Assembly: GCF_001547995.1 (NCBI RefSeq)
Contig: NZ_AP014690.1
Span: forward strand, 649,501-713,500
Direction of reading: 5' to 3'
Source: Asaia bogorensis NBRC 16594
Lineage (GTDB): Bacteria; Pseudomonadota; Alphaproteobacteria; Acetobacterales; Acetobacteraceae
DNA: 64,000 bases
Below the pieces are notes generated by a model. That model was given only the letters and a program-made list of their open reading frames with translations, did no database searches and had not been told where the DNA came from. Below, in pieces: positions 1 to 8,541 of the stretch. The position numbers and the translations under genes are program-made. The number at the start of each line of letters is the position of its first letter. Position 1 is the stretch's first letter.

Positions 1-659
1 TGTGGCGACGCCCGGTTTGTCTGGGGCGAGGTGTCGATCTGGCGCAGGGCATAGAACGCCGAGACGGTGCTGGTATCGACGAGTGACAGGAACAGGTTCT
101 GGGCTGATCGGCTGTCGTTTTCGCGTCGATAGAGACGCTGCGCCTCGATGAAGGCTGTCGTCCAGCCCGTGACAAGGAGCGCCGCAGCCAGATGCAATGA
201 AGGATTATCGGGCGGGCAGGGCAGGGCAGCAGAGAATGCCTCGCGCAGGTCATCCGTCATGATATCGCGCAGGGCGCGTGCGCGTGATTTCAGGGTTTCG
301 CTGGCTGTCAGCGTGTCGATGAAGCCCTGGGTCTGGGGGGCAAAGCGCAGAAAAGGCGCGTTTTTAGAGACCATCTCATGAGCCAGCTGGCGCAGCACGT
401 CGAGGGGGTGGCCTGAAAGCGGCCCCGTGAGCGCATCGCGTATGATCTGCCTGATTTCGTCTTCACGATCGAAAAACAGATCTTCCTTGCGGGCGAAATG
501 ATTGAAAACCGTCATCCGGCCCACATCCGCAGCCTCGGCAATGGCATCGATCGTCACGTGATCAAAGCCATGGGTGGCGAAGAGCGCCGTGGCGATATCG
601 GAGATGCGCTGACGCGTGGCCTGACGTTTTCGGCCTTGCCGAGTGATGGATGTTGACAT
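1..659 (-). CDS. TetR/AcrR-family transcriptional regulator (3' end off the window)
   Basis: The frame is open from an ATG at 659 to the left edge, giving 219 codons, so it is probably nearly complete. An N-terminal helix-turn-helix of TetR type is visible: a basic leader (RQGRKRQATRQRISDIATAL), then FATHGFDHVTIDAIAEAADV and the recognition part VGRMTVFNHFARKEDLFFD at about residues 45-63. The remainder is helical and alanine/leucine rich, as expected for a ligand-binding domain. It is divergent from the FAD monooxygenase gene with only about 50 bp between them, so it likely represses that gene and itself. The inducer cannot be read from the sequence. Confidence 0.85.
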   Translation of the reverse strand, partial: MSTSITRQGRKRQATRQRISDIATALFATHGFDHVTIDAIAEAADVGRMTVFNHFARKEDLFFDREDEIRQIIRDALTGPLSGHPLDVLRQLAHEMVSKNAPFLRFAPQTQGFIDTLTASETLKSRARALRDIMTDDLREAFSAALPCPPDNPSLHLAAALLVTGWTTAFIEAQRLYRRENDSRSAQNLFLSLVDTSTVSAFYALRQIDTSPQTNRASP

Positions 660-709
660 ACCGCCTTCATATCCGAAAACTATACCCGGTACAATTATGG
701 ATTCGGTCT

Positions 710-2296
710 ATGGAACATGTCGATGTCGTCATCGTAGGCGCAGGGCCTGTCGGGTTGCTCCTGGCCATCGAGCTTTCGGTAGCAGGGGTCGGTTGCGTGG
801 TGCTCGAGGCCCGTGACACTGCCGAGGACGTGCAGAAGGCCTTGTCCATCGGTCCGCTAGGCGCCGAAGCCCTGATGCGACGAGGGATGAGTCAGGCGCT
901 CGATGCTGCGGAGGCGCAGACGAAGGCCTTGGTTGCCTCTTTCCTTGCCGAAAACCGTGGTGGCTGGGCGCAGGGCGCTTTCTCCCGCGAGGCTAATGAT
1001 GCGCCTGCGGACATGCGGCCGCGGAAGAAGCGGTTTGCCGGGCATTTCGGCAGCATCCCGCTGCCTGCCCAGCCTGTCGATGCACGTCGCCCGACACGGC
1101 TGATTGACCAACGCTATCTGCAACAGGCGCTCGAAACCGAGGCGTCTTCCCGCGGCATTGTCATTCGCCGTGGTTGTACAGTGTGCGATGTGCAGAACGG
1201 CAGTGAGCGCGTCACTCTCGCAGTCCACGGGCGCGGCGGGGAACGACCGGCACAGATCGCGGCACGCTATGCCGTTGGGTGCGACGGTGGCCGCAGTACG
1301 CTGCGCAAGAAGGGTGGTTTCACCTTCGATGGCACGCCTCCCAGTCTGAAATTCTATCAGGTTTCGGTCACGTTTGCCGCGTCTGAAAGCGCGTTTCCCT
1401 CTGGCTGGCAGATGCAGCCGGGTGGCGTCACGGCCTATGGTCCCGTTCCCGGCAGGCTCTTCATGATCGATTTTTCCGGCCCTCCGGAGGCGGGACAGGA
1501 AATCCCCGACCGTGCCGATGTCGAGGCGGCCCTTGCGCGCATCTGTGGTCGGGCTGTGCCTCTGGCCGCTTATCACGGTGGGCGCTGCTGGGCCGACCAT
1601 ACCCGTCTGGCAGATCGCTACCGCAAGGGTCGATTGTTTCTGGCCGGTGATGCGGCGCATATCCACGCCCCTTTCGGTGGGCAGGGGCTTGGGCTTGGGC
1701 TGGTCGACGCGGCCAATCTGGGCTGGAAACTCGCCGCAGTGGTGCGGGGAATTGTAACGGGTGCCGAGGCCGAAGCCCTGCTTGAAAGCTATGAGACAGA
1801 ACGGCGCCCGGTGGCTGAATCCGTGCTGGCCAACACGCTGGCGCAGGCCGCCCTCATGAGGCCCGATCCACGGTCACGCGCCTTGCGTGATGTCATGGCG
1901 ACTATGCTGGACAATGCGGATATCGCCGCTGAATTGAGCGCGGACATGAAAGGGTTTTCCATGCGCTATGCGCTGGATGAAGACGCACCGGAGAAGGGTA
2001 TGGCGTGTGACGATGATTCCCTTGGGGGCCTCGCGGGGGACAGGACTCTGGCCAACGGTCAGACGCTTTATGGTCTGATGCAGCATGGGGCTGGGGTATT
2101 CGTGCTCTCTCCCGCCATGCGGCAGGGGGCTAGTCTATCCATTCTGCCCCCCAATCTGGTCCTTGCAGACACGCTTGAGGAGTACAGCGCGTTATACCGC
2201 CCGGATGGCTGCCTCGCCTGGCGGGGTCGCGAGGCCACCCCCGCTCTGACCCGCGCCTTGTCACGCTGGTTCGGTTTATCATCGGCCCAGAGATGA
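710..2296 (+). CDS. FAD-dependent aromatic-ring monooxygenase (PheA/TfdB family)
   Basis: 528 residues. It should hydroxylate an aromatic or polyketide-like substrate using FAD, NAD(P)H and O2 in the cytoplasm. All three flavin hydroxylase motifs are present: the dinucleotide fold VIVGAGPVGLLLAIEL at residues 8-23, the DG motif VGCDGGRS near residue 189, and the GD motif LAGDAAHIHAPFGGQGLG near residue 310. I place the start at ATG 710 because this puts the Rossmann glycine motif at the N-terminus, as is usual. An in-frame start at 650 would overlap the divergent regulator and add an unlikely extension. The substrate is unknown. Divergence from the TetR gene suggests substrate-induced expression. 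Confidence 0.85.
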   Translation: MEHVDVVIVGAGPVGLLLAIELSVAGVGCVVLEARDTAEDVQKALSIGPLGAEALMRRGMSQALDAAEAQTKALVASFLAENRGGWAQGAFSREANDAPADMRPRKKRFAGHFGSIPLPAQPVDARRPTRLIDQRYLQQALETEASSRGIVIRRGCTVCDVQNGSERVTLAVHGRGGERPAQIAARYAVGCDGGRSTLRKKGGFTFDGTPPSLKFYQVSVTFAASESAFPSGWQMQPGGVTAYGPVPGRLFMIDFSGPPEAGQEIPDRADVEAALARICGRAVPLAAYHGGRCWADHTRLADRYRKGRLFLAGDAAHIHAPFGGQGLGLGLVDAANLGWKLAAVVRGIVTGAEAEALLESYETERRPVAESVLANTLAQAALMRPDPRSRALRDVMATMLDNADIAAELSADMKGFSMRYALDEDAPEKGMACDDDSLGGLAGDRTLANGQTLYGLMQHGAGVFVLSPAMRQGASLSILPPNLVLADTLEEYSALYRPDGCLAWRGREATPALTRALSRWFGLSSAQR

Positions 2297-2485
2297 TGCG
2301 GGCGGCTTTTTGACAATTCGTGCGCCTGCACGCCGCGCACCCTCCAACCGTTATCCAGACCGCTGCGCCAGAGGGCGGACGGCAGGGTATCGTCCGGTCC
2401 TCCGTCGTCTCATGCCTCCGGGAGGCGTTGACGGATGCGGATGATCGGTTCGTTATGCGGGCGAACCGGTTTTTCAGGAGGCATC

Positions 2486-4294
2486 ATGCGCAATCAGAAC
2501 GGGATCTCGGCAAGGGGCAGGCTAGCCCGGCTCAAGAGTGTGGTTCTTGGGGGCGTGGCCCTTGGGAGCATGGTCCTTCTGGACGTTCCCGGCGCGGCAT
2601 TGGCCGATGATATTGGTCATATTGTCCGTGATTACGATGCCTTTACCACCACGCTCGACCCTGTTTCTGCTGCCTCGCGTGGTGATCAAGCTGCCGCCGA
2701 ACTCTGGCCTGATGACAGCCCGAAGGCCGAGCAGACGCGGCTTGCGCAACGTCAGGCGTTCAGGGACCGACTGGCGGCGCTCGATCAGAAGGCGCTGCAT
2801 GGTGAGGATCTGCTCAATGCCCGCCTGATGATCTGGGAGAATGATCTGGCGATCGAGAGCCAGAAATTCGACCCTTCGCGCATGCCATTCACCAGTGATG
2901 AAGGTTTTTATCAGGAAGTCGGCTACGCCGCCGATAACACGCCCCTGCGCAGCGAGGCAGATGCGCGCCACTGGCTGGTGCGCATGAACCGTATCCCTGA
3001 TTTCAATGAGCAGCAGATTGCCAATATGCGGCGCGGCATCCGCACCGGCTTTGTTCAGCCGAGGCTGATTGCGGATATCGCCGCCCATACCGTGCAGGCC
3101 CAAGCCGATCTGCCCGAGCCTGAAAACCCGGCCCTGCGGCCTTTCGACTCACTCCCCTCCACGATGCCGGAAGCCACACGTCACGAACTGCGTGCGCAGG
3201 GAGAGCGCATCGTCCATGAGCGTATCAAGCCTTCGGAGAAGGCGCTGGCGACATTTTTCGCAAAGGAATATCTGCCTGCCAGCCGATCGACCCTGGGGGC
3301 ATCGTCCTTGCCTGACGGACGCGCCTATTACGCCTATCTGGTGCGACAGGAGACCACCACCACCCTGAGCCCGGACCAGATCTTTGCGCTGGGGCAATCC
3401 GAAATTGCCCGTATCCATCGCGAGATGCAGCGCCAGATGGATGCCGTGGGGTTCAAGGGCGATTTCAAGGCCTTTGTGGCTCACATCAAGGCAGACCCGC
3501 AGTTCTATGTCACGACACGGCTGGCCCTGCTGGAAAAGGCGAGTTTTCTGTCCAAGAAGATCGACAACGAACTACCCCGCCTGATCGGCAAGCTGCCTCG
3601 GCTGACCTATGGCGTGCGTGAAGTGCCCCGCGCTATTGAAGAGGGCTATACGACAGGGCGCTACGATCCGGGCAGTCCGGCGCTTGGCATTTCGGGTGGG
3701 CTGATGATCAACACCTCCCATCTGGACCAGCGGCCGCTATACGAATTGCCCTCACTGGTGGCGCATGAGGGGGTGCCCGGCCATCATATCCAGATCGCCC
3801 TGGCGCAGGAAATGACCGATCTGCCGGGTTTTCGTCGTGATTATGCCACGACCGCCTTCGTCGAAGGCTGGGCTTTGTATTCCGAACAGATGGTAAGCGA
3901 GATCGGGCTCTACCCGACGCCCTATGAGCGTTTTGGGCAGCTTTCCATGGAGATGTGGCGCGCCTGCCGTCTGGTCATGGATGTTGGCATACACTGGAAG
4001 AACTGGACGCGAGACCAGGCGCTTTCCTGCCTGCGTGACAACACCGCCCTTGCCGAGAAAAATATCCAGAACGAGACCAATCGCTATATCTCATGGCCGG
4101 GTCAGGCTCTGGGCTACAAGATTGGCGAGATGACCATTCTCGATTTGCGTCATCAGGCAGAGAAAGCACAGGGTACCGGCTTCGATGAACGGCGCTTTCA
4201 TGATCTGGTGCTGGATGAGGGCGCGATGCCGCTCGATCTGCTGCGCCAGCGCGTGCAGGACTGGATTGCAGAAAACCGCCACGCAAAACCCTGA
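2486..4294 (+). CDS. exported DUF885-family protein (zincin-like putative carboxypeptidase)
   Basis: 602 residues. The start is fixed by AGGAGG at 2476-2481, four bases before ATG 2486. The N-terminus is a long signal peptide: a basic stretch, the hydrophobic core VVLGGVALGSMVLL, then cleavage after about AALA, so the product is periplasmic or secreted. The DUF885 hallmark HEGVPGHH begins at residue 427 and supplies the probable metal ligands. It is followed by the equally typical EGWALYSEQM. Family members are thought to be metal-dependent peptidases, but few are characterised. The gene stands alone and ends in a hairpin shared with the convergent SDR gene. Confidence 0.85.
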   Translation: MRNQNGISARGRLARLKSVVLGGVALGSMVLLDVPGAALADDIGHIVRDYDAFTTTLDPVSAASRGDQAAAELWPDDSPKAEQTRLAQRQAFRDRLAALDQKALHGEDLLNARLMIWENDLAIESQKFDPSRMPFTSDEGFYQEVGYAADNTPLRSEADARHWLVRMNRIPDFNEQQIANMRRGIRTGFVQPRLIADIAAHTVQAQADLPEPENPALRPFDSLPSTMPEATRHELRAQGERIVHERIKPSEKALATFFAKEYLPASRSTLGASSLPDGRAYYAYLVRQETTTTLSPDQIFALGQSEIARIHREMQRQMDAVGFKGDFKAFVAHIKADPQFYVTTRLALLEKASFLSKKIDNELPRLIGKLPRLTYGVREVPRAIEEGYTTGRYDPGSPALGISGGLMINTSHLDQRPLYELPSLVAHEGVPGHHIQIALAQEMTDLPGFRRDYATTAFVEGWALYSEQMVSEIGLYPTPYERFGQLSMEMWRACRLVMDVGIHWKNWTRDQALSCLRDNTALAEKNIQNETNRYISWPGQALGYKIGEMTILDLRHQAEKAQGTGFDERRFHDLVLDEGAMPLDLLRQRVQDWIAENRHAKP

Positions 4295-4353
4295 GCGCGT
4301 CACATTGCTTTATCGCAACCGGCCTGTCCCGGCTGCGATAACGCCGTCAGTTC

Positions 4354-4385
4354 TCTGGCGCAGCACAAAGGCGTGCTGCGCCAGA
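4354..4385. terminator. bidirectional hairpin terminator between convergent genes
   Basis: A perfect 13-bp stem (TCTGGCGCAGCAC pairing with GTGCTGCGCCAGA) with a 6-base loop lies between the stop codons of the DUF885 gene (+) and the SDR gene (-). There is no long T tract, so it may act together with Rho or simply stabilise the 3' ends. Confidence 0.65.
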
Positions 4386-4392
4386 AGATCCC

Positions 4393-5139
4393 TCAGTGCA
4401 GGCCGCCCGAGGCGAGCAGGATCTCGCCAGTCAGCCAGCGTGAATCATCCGAGGCCAGGAAAACGGCAAGCGGTGCGATATCCTGCACCTCGCCCGTGCG
4501 CCCGAGCGGTGTCTGGGCAATGATGGCCTGTTCCATTTCCGAGCCAATGACGCTGGCCGTATTCGTCCCCTCTGTCTTGACCAGACCCGGATTGATGGCG
4601 TTCACCCGGATCTGACGCGGGCCAAGTTCCTTGGCGAGCGAGCCGGTAATGGCATCCAGTGCACCCTTGGTGCCGCTATAGACAGAAGCGTGAGCCGGGG
4701 TGACGCGTGTCACGATCGAGCTGATATTGATGATGCTGGCCCCTGCCTCCAGATGCGGGCTGGCTGCCTGGGTGACGAAGAGCGGGCCGAGCACATTGAT
4801 ATTGAACAGGCGGTGGAAATGCGTGTCTGTGATCTCATCGATCCCGGCAAATTCATAGACGCCGGAATTGTTGACCACGATATCGAGACGCCCGTAGCTC
4901 TCGATGGCCTTCGCGATAATGGCCGCGGCCTCTTCCTTGTGTGACACATCGCCCTGCACGGCCACGGCCTTGCCGCCGGATGCGGTAATGGCCGCAACCA
5001 CCTTGTCAGCGCCTTCGCGGCTTGAAGCATAATTGACGACGACCGACGCACCTGCCTCGGCCAGTGCCTTGGCAATGCCAGCACCAATACCCTTCGAGGC
5101 GCCGGTCACAACAGCGACTTTTCCTGCAAGTTTGCTCAT
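4393..5139 (-). CDS. SDR-family NAD(P)-dependent oxidoreductase
   Basis: 248 residues, the normal length for a classical short-chain dehydrogenase. The cofactor motif TGASKGIG sits at residues 12-19 and NNSG follows near residue 89. The catalytic serine lies in NISS and the YSGTK active-site motif is near residue 153. The C-terminus WLTGEILLASGG is typical of 3-oxoacyl-ACP-reductase-like SDRs. The substrate cannot be assigned. It is divergent from a TetR regulator (5323-5952), and a palindrome overlaps the likely promoter, so the two probably form a repressor/enzyme pair. Confidence 0.9.
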   Translation of the reverse strand: MSKLAGKVAVVTGASKGIGAGIAKALAEAGASVVVNYASSREGADKVVAAITASGGKAVAVQGDVSHKEEAAAIIAKAIESYGRLDIVVNNSGVYEFAGIDEITDTHFHRLFNINVLGPLFVTQAASPHLEAGASIINISSIVTRVTPAHASVYSGTKGALDAITGSLAKELGPRQIRVNAINPGLVKTEGTNTASVIGSEMEQAIIAQTPLGRTGEVQDIAPLAVFLASDDSRWLTGEILLASGGLH

Positions 5140-5254
5140 GATCTTCTGACCTGTCCGGTTCGGTCACGGCTGCCAGTGCCCCGTGGGGGGGATCGATACG
5201 GGCAGCACAGGTGACGGATAAAATGGGAGGGAGTGGAGGCGTTGGAACTTTAAT

Positions 5255-5290
5255 TGTGGAGCAATCGCTCCAACATCATGCATATGATAG
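5255..5290. promoter_or_regulatory. candidate TetR operator between SDR and TetR genes
   Basis: The inverted repeat TGGAGC-AATC-GCTCCA lies at 5258-5273. A second dyad, ATCAT-GCAT-ATGAT, follows at 5277-5290. On the minus strand the first dyad overlaps a TTGGAG -35-like hexamer with a weak -10-like TTAAAG 16 bases further on. The position between divergent regulator and target genes is what a TetR repressor site would show. Binding itself is inference. Confidence 0.5.
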
Positions 5291-5322
5291 GGCGCAGCCC
5301 GGTTTCAAGGATTTATGGAGCG

Positions 5323-5952
5323 ATGACACCAAAAAAAAGTGAAGGCCCTTGTCGACCCCGAGGCCGCCCCCCGGCCTTTGACCGTGCCACGGCCCTTTCC
5401 AAGGCGGTGAAACTGTTCTGGGACCGGGGTTACGAGGGGACGAGCTTTGATGATCTGATCACAGCGATGGGGATCAGCGCGTCGAGCTTTTACAACAGCT
5501 TTGCCAGCAAAGAGGCGCTCTATGTCGAGGCGATCGAAGCCTATGCGGAAGAGCAGGGGGCCTGGTTTGTCGAGGCCTTGTCGAAAAGGGGGACCAGCCG
5601 CCAGGCCTTTGCCGCCATGTTCGATGCGGCAGCGACAGCGTTTACCCGTGAAGATGCACCGGCTGGCTGCATGATTGCCGTGGCCGCGACTCAATGTTCA
5701 CCGGCCCAGCTTCGGCTGCGTGACCTGATGATCAATCAGCGTCATCTGGCCGAACAGGCCATTCATGCCCGGCTGGAGCAGGGAGTGGAGGAGGGCGATT
5801 TGCCTCATTCCATCGATGCCGGTGCGATGGCGGCATGTTTCGGAGCGGTTCTGGGGGGCATGGGGATTCAGGCCCGCGATGGGGCCTCGCGCGAGAAGCT
5901 GCGTGCGGTGGGCAGAATGGCTCTGAATATACTGCCGAATGACGCGATTTGA
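5323..5952 (+). CDS. TetR/AcrR-family transcriptional regulator
   Basis: 209 residues. ATG 5323 follows AAGGA at 5307-5311. The N-terminus is basic (RPRGRPPAFDR), followed by the helix-turn-helix: GYEGTSFDDLITAMGISASS then FYNSFASKEALYVEAIEAY at about residues 35-75. The C-terminal half resembles the YxaF/LmrA-type TetR C-domain, with CMIAVAAT near residue 118 and ARLEQGVEEGDLP. It most likely represses the divergent SDR gene through the dyad upstream of it. Starts further upstream, from 5254, would run through the putative operator and are less likely. Confidence 0.88.
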   Translation: MTPKKSEGPCRPRGRPPAFDRATALSKAVKLFWDRGYEGTSFDDLITAMGISASSFYNSFASKEALYVEAIEAYAEEQGAWFVEALSKRGTSRQAFAAMFDAAATAFTREDAPAGCMIAVAATQCSPAQLRLRDLMINQRHLAEQAIHARLEQGVEEGDLPHSIDAGAMAACFGAVLGGMGIQARDGASREKLRAVGRMALNILPNDAI

Positions 5953-6177
5953 GACAAACTTTCATCAAGGATCAGTCAAGATCGAGCTTTGTTAAGTGTC
6001 CGATACTATTTGAAAGGGAACAGAGCCAATCACGCATTGAATGATCGCCTTTCGGGTTTTAAATATCGGTCTATAGCGAGCGCGATAATCTTTACAGAAT
6101 GTCTCAGGCGTCAGGCTGGGGCTTGTCTTGCTTCTAATGTATTTCATAGACTTCATTGAAAGGTGACGACGCGGCCC
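5953..6177. other. intergenic region upstream of the heptosyltransferase
   Basis: 225 bp, clearly more AT-rich than the flanking genes, with runs such as TTTTAAATATC near 6057-6067. It presumably holds the heptosyltransferase promoter. I see no convincing ORF, and no -35/-10 pair that I would assert. Confidence 0.4.
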
Positions 6178-7443
6178 ATGTCCACTGACAGTTCAGCCAC
6201 AACCCCCGAAGGTGAGATCGCGCCTGTTGCCCCGCCTCAGCCCGCGCCCGCGCCCAATCCTTACGTCACGCCGCCCGAGCTGCCGACCAATGATGCCGGT
6301 CAGGGCATCCATTTCGATTTCAACTGGGGGGCACGCGTCCTGTTGCCCAAGAGGCCCGATGGGCGTTGGCGCGCAACGCTGACGGATCTCGATAATTCGA
6401 CGATCATCTTCCAGGGCGATGTGGAGGAAGGGCATCTGTCCTCCACCAAGAAATTCTTCATCCGCTTTGCTGTGGATGTGGTGCGCATCGCGACTGATGG
6501 CACCGAGACGAAGGTGCTTCGTCATGAATATGATGCGCGTGACAAGCTGGTTCTGGTGCAGCTGCCGGTTGGTACGCTGGGCGATACGCTCGGGTGGTTT
6601 CCCTATGTAGCACGTTTTGCCGAGCAGAGTGGCGCGAGGGTCATCTGCTGCCTGGCGAAAGTGTTTATTCCGCTCTTTGCCGACGCATATCCCAACATCC
6701 AGCTGACGACGAAAGAGGATTTCGAGGCCAGTCCGCTGCGCTCGCAGGTTTATGCGACCTATAATATCGGCCTGTTTTTTGATGATACCGACAATATCTA
6801 TCAACCTTGCGATTTCCGGTATGTAGGGCTGCATCGCACCGCAGGCTATATCCTAGGGGTCGATCCCACCGAGGAAGCGCCCAAACTCGTCCTCGAGGAC
6901 GATACGCGTCCGATCGAAGAGCCTTATGTCTGTATCGCCACGCAGGCTTCGGCCCAGTGCAAATACTGGAACAATCCCGGGGGCTGGCTCGGTGTGATCG
7001 CTTTTCTCAAAAAGCGGGGATATCGCGTCATCTGTATTGATCAGAAGCCTTTCAGCGGGGCTGGTATCGTCTGGAACCAGATTCCGAACGGAGCCGAGGA
7101 CGAGACGGGCAACAGGCCGCTCGCCGAACGGGCGCGCTGGCTCAAGCATGCCGATCTGTTCATCGGCGTGAGCTCGGGTCTGTCCTGGCTTGCCTGGGCA
7201 GCAGGGACAAAGACTCTGATGATCTCGGGCTTCACGCATCCGAACAACGAATTCTACACGCCCTGGCGCGTCATCTCATGGCATGCCTGCAACTCATGCT
7301 GGAACGACCCCCGGCATCAGTTCAATCACAACGACTTCTTGTGGTGCCCCCGTCACGCCAATACCGATCGGCAGTTCGAATGCTCCAAGCTGATATCGAC
7401 TGACGTGGTGACCAAGAATATTGCGCTCGCTCTGGACGCCTGA
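6178..7443 (+). CDS. autotransporter strand-loop-strand O-heptosyltransferase (TibC/AAH-like)
   Basis: 421 residues. Known BAHT enzymes transfer heptose from ADP-heptose to Ser residues on the beta-helix repeats of AIDA-I/TibA-type adhesins in the cytoplasm, before export. Here a proline/alanine-rich N-terminus precedes an N-domain and a GT-B-like catalytic part (VLVQLPVGTLGDTLGWFPY near residue 125; GVSSGLSWLAWAAGTKTLMI near residue 330). The C-terminus has four cysteines, C371, C374, C390 and C402 (C-x2-C-x15-C-x11-C), matching the iron-finger that is diagnostic of TibC/AAH. ATG 6178 is chosen over GTG 6163 because AAGGTG at 6160-6165 is correctly spaced only for the ATG. No autotransporter gene adjoins it; the likely acceptor is the Hint protein at 24.8 kb. 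Confidence 0.88.
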   Translation: MSTDSSATTPEGEIAPVAPPQPAPAPNPYVTPPELPTNDAGQGIHFDFNWGARVLLPKRPDGRWRATLTDLDNSTIIFQGDVEEGHLSSTKKFFIRFAVDVVRIATDGTETKVLRHEYDARDKLVLVQLPVGTLGDTLGWFPYVARFAEQSGARVICCLAKVFIPLFADAYPNIQLTTKEDFEASPLRSQVYATYNIGLFFDDTDNIYQPCDFRYVGLHRTAGYILGVDPTEEAPKLVLEDDTRPIEEPYVCIATQASAQCKYWNNPGGWLGVIAFLKKRGYRVICIDQKPFSGAGIVWNQIPNGAEDETGNRPLAERARWLKHADLFIGVSSGLSWLAWAAGTKTLMISGFTHPNNEFYTPWRVISWHACNSCWNDPRHQFNHNDFLWCPRHANTDRQFECSKLISTDVVTKNIALALDA

Positions 7444-7458
7444 GCATTTCATCTGAAC

Positions 7459-7479
7459 GGGGGAAGGCGTTCCCCCTTT
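7459..7479 (+). terminator. terminator after the heptosyltransferase
   Basis: GGGGGAA-GGCG-TTCCCCC followed by TTT, 16 bases after the stop codon: a 7-bp GC-rich stem with a tetraloop. The convergent pilus operon ends at 7558 and may share it. Confidence 0.6.
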
Positions 7480-7557
7480 CTCGCCACGGTGAGCACAGGG
7501 ACATGGATATTGCTGGCGCCCTCGCTGTCACGCCGCACGTCCGAACGCTAGTCGTGC

Positions 7558-8541
7558 TCAGAACTGTACATCGATAACGAGATTGTCGCTGTAATTCCCC
7601 GTCGCGGGGGTCGCCTGATCGGTGAGTATATGCGCTGTGTAGGCAAAACTCTGCACGGCGATGCCGTCCAGTTTGTCGGCGTTGGTTTCGGCTGTCGCGC
7701 TGCTGCGACGGGCCGATCCAGTGGCACCCCAGACCTCGCTCCCTGACTTTTTGTAAATGTCGTAGCGCAGCAACGCGCCAGCGCTGCTGCTCATGGCCCG
7801 GCTTGTGCCGTCTGCGTGATTGCCGGGGCTGATACCTACCGTATAGCTCTGGCCTCTTGTGCACCCCACGCTGAGGGACTGATGCACGTCACCAAAGCTT
7901 GCAACGAACGGGCTCGGCGTGAACACCACATTGGGCGCGGTAAGACGACAATCGGCGGTGACAGTGAACTCGACCGGTATGGTGACCGGGACAGGTGTTC
8001 GCTGGATGTCCTGCCCGATGCACAAGCCAAGTACGCCAAGTCCCCAGCAGACATCCCACGTCCAGCCGATGGTTATCGATCCGTGATAGGTACCGGCACT
8101 CACGTTATAGGGGCCAGAGGGAATGCGCAGATAAAGCGGCAGCGTTCCGCCCACGCCATTGAACAGCCCAAGCAGTCCGATCAGACTGGTGGCGCGCCAG
8201 GAAATCACCTGCCCCGCCGCATAGGGGGAGGCGCAACTGGCTGAGTCACAGATCTGCAGGGGTAGGGTATCGCCCTTTTCATTTGTCAATGCCGTGATGG
8301 ACTGGATACTTGCCGCGACTTCCTGGGTATAGGCCACGGAGAGTAATCCGCCCGTACAGGCAAATCCCGAGGCGACCAGTGTTGTGTTGCCCTGTGTGCT
8401 GAGCGAGAGCGATGAAAGTGCCCCCAGAGACGTTGTGCCGGGTTGTGTCACGGCGCAGGCACTTCTGGCGGCGGGGGTGATGAGTCCGCAACACAGGCCG
8501 ATGGTCAGAATGGCGAGTGCTCTCATGGTTCCTACCCTCAT
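7558..8541 (-). CDS. spore coat U domain protein, probable pilus tip adhesin (CsuE-like)
   Basis: 327 residues, last gene of a five-gene chaperone-usher operon. A signal peptide is visible (MRALAILTIGLCCGLITPAARSA), then two spore-coat-U (SCPU) beta domains. The first starts at CAVTQPGTTSLG and the second near residue 200 at CRLTAPNVVFTPSPF. It ends in the usual SCPU form, NYSDNLVIDVQF, the chaperone-binding donor strand. A two-domain SCPU protein as last gene is the position of the tip adhesin CsuE in archaic pili. ATG 8541 overlaps the usher stop (ATGA), suggesting coupling. ATG 8526 has a better upstream GGGTAGGA and is a real alternative start. Confidence 0.85.
   Translation of the reverse strand: MRVGTMRALAILTIGLCCGLITPAARSACAVTQPGTTSLGALSSLSLSTQGNTTLVASGFACTGGLLSVAYTQEVAASIQSITALTNEKGDTLPLQICDSASCASPYAAGQVISWRATSLIGLLGLFNGVGGTLPLYLRIPSGPYNVSAGTYHGSITIGWTWDVCWGLGVLGLCIGQDIQRTPVPVTIPVEFTVTADCRLTAPNVVFTPSPFVASFGDVHQSLSVGCTRGQSYTVGISPGNHADGTSRAMSSSAGALLRYDIYKKSGSEVWGATGSARRSSATAETNADKLDGIAVQSFAYTAHILTDQATPATGNYSDNLVIDVQF

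Noticed and set aside
650-709. Upstream start codons of the FAD monooxygenase frame
   Set aside because: They would overlap the start of the divergent regulator and add 20 residues before the Rossmann fold, which normally begins at the N-terminus.
857-1666. 269-codon minus-strand frame inside the FAD monooxygenase gene
   Set aside because: Antisense to a gene with all three flavin hydroxylase motifs.
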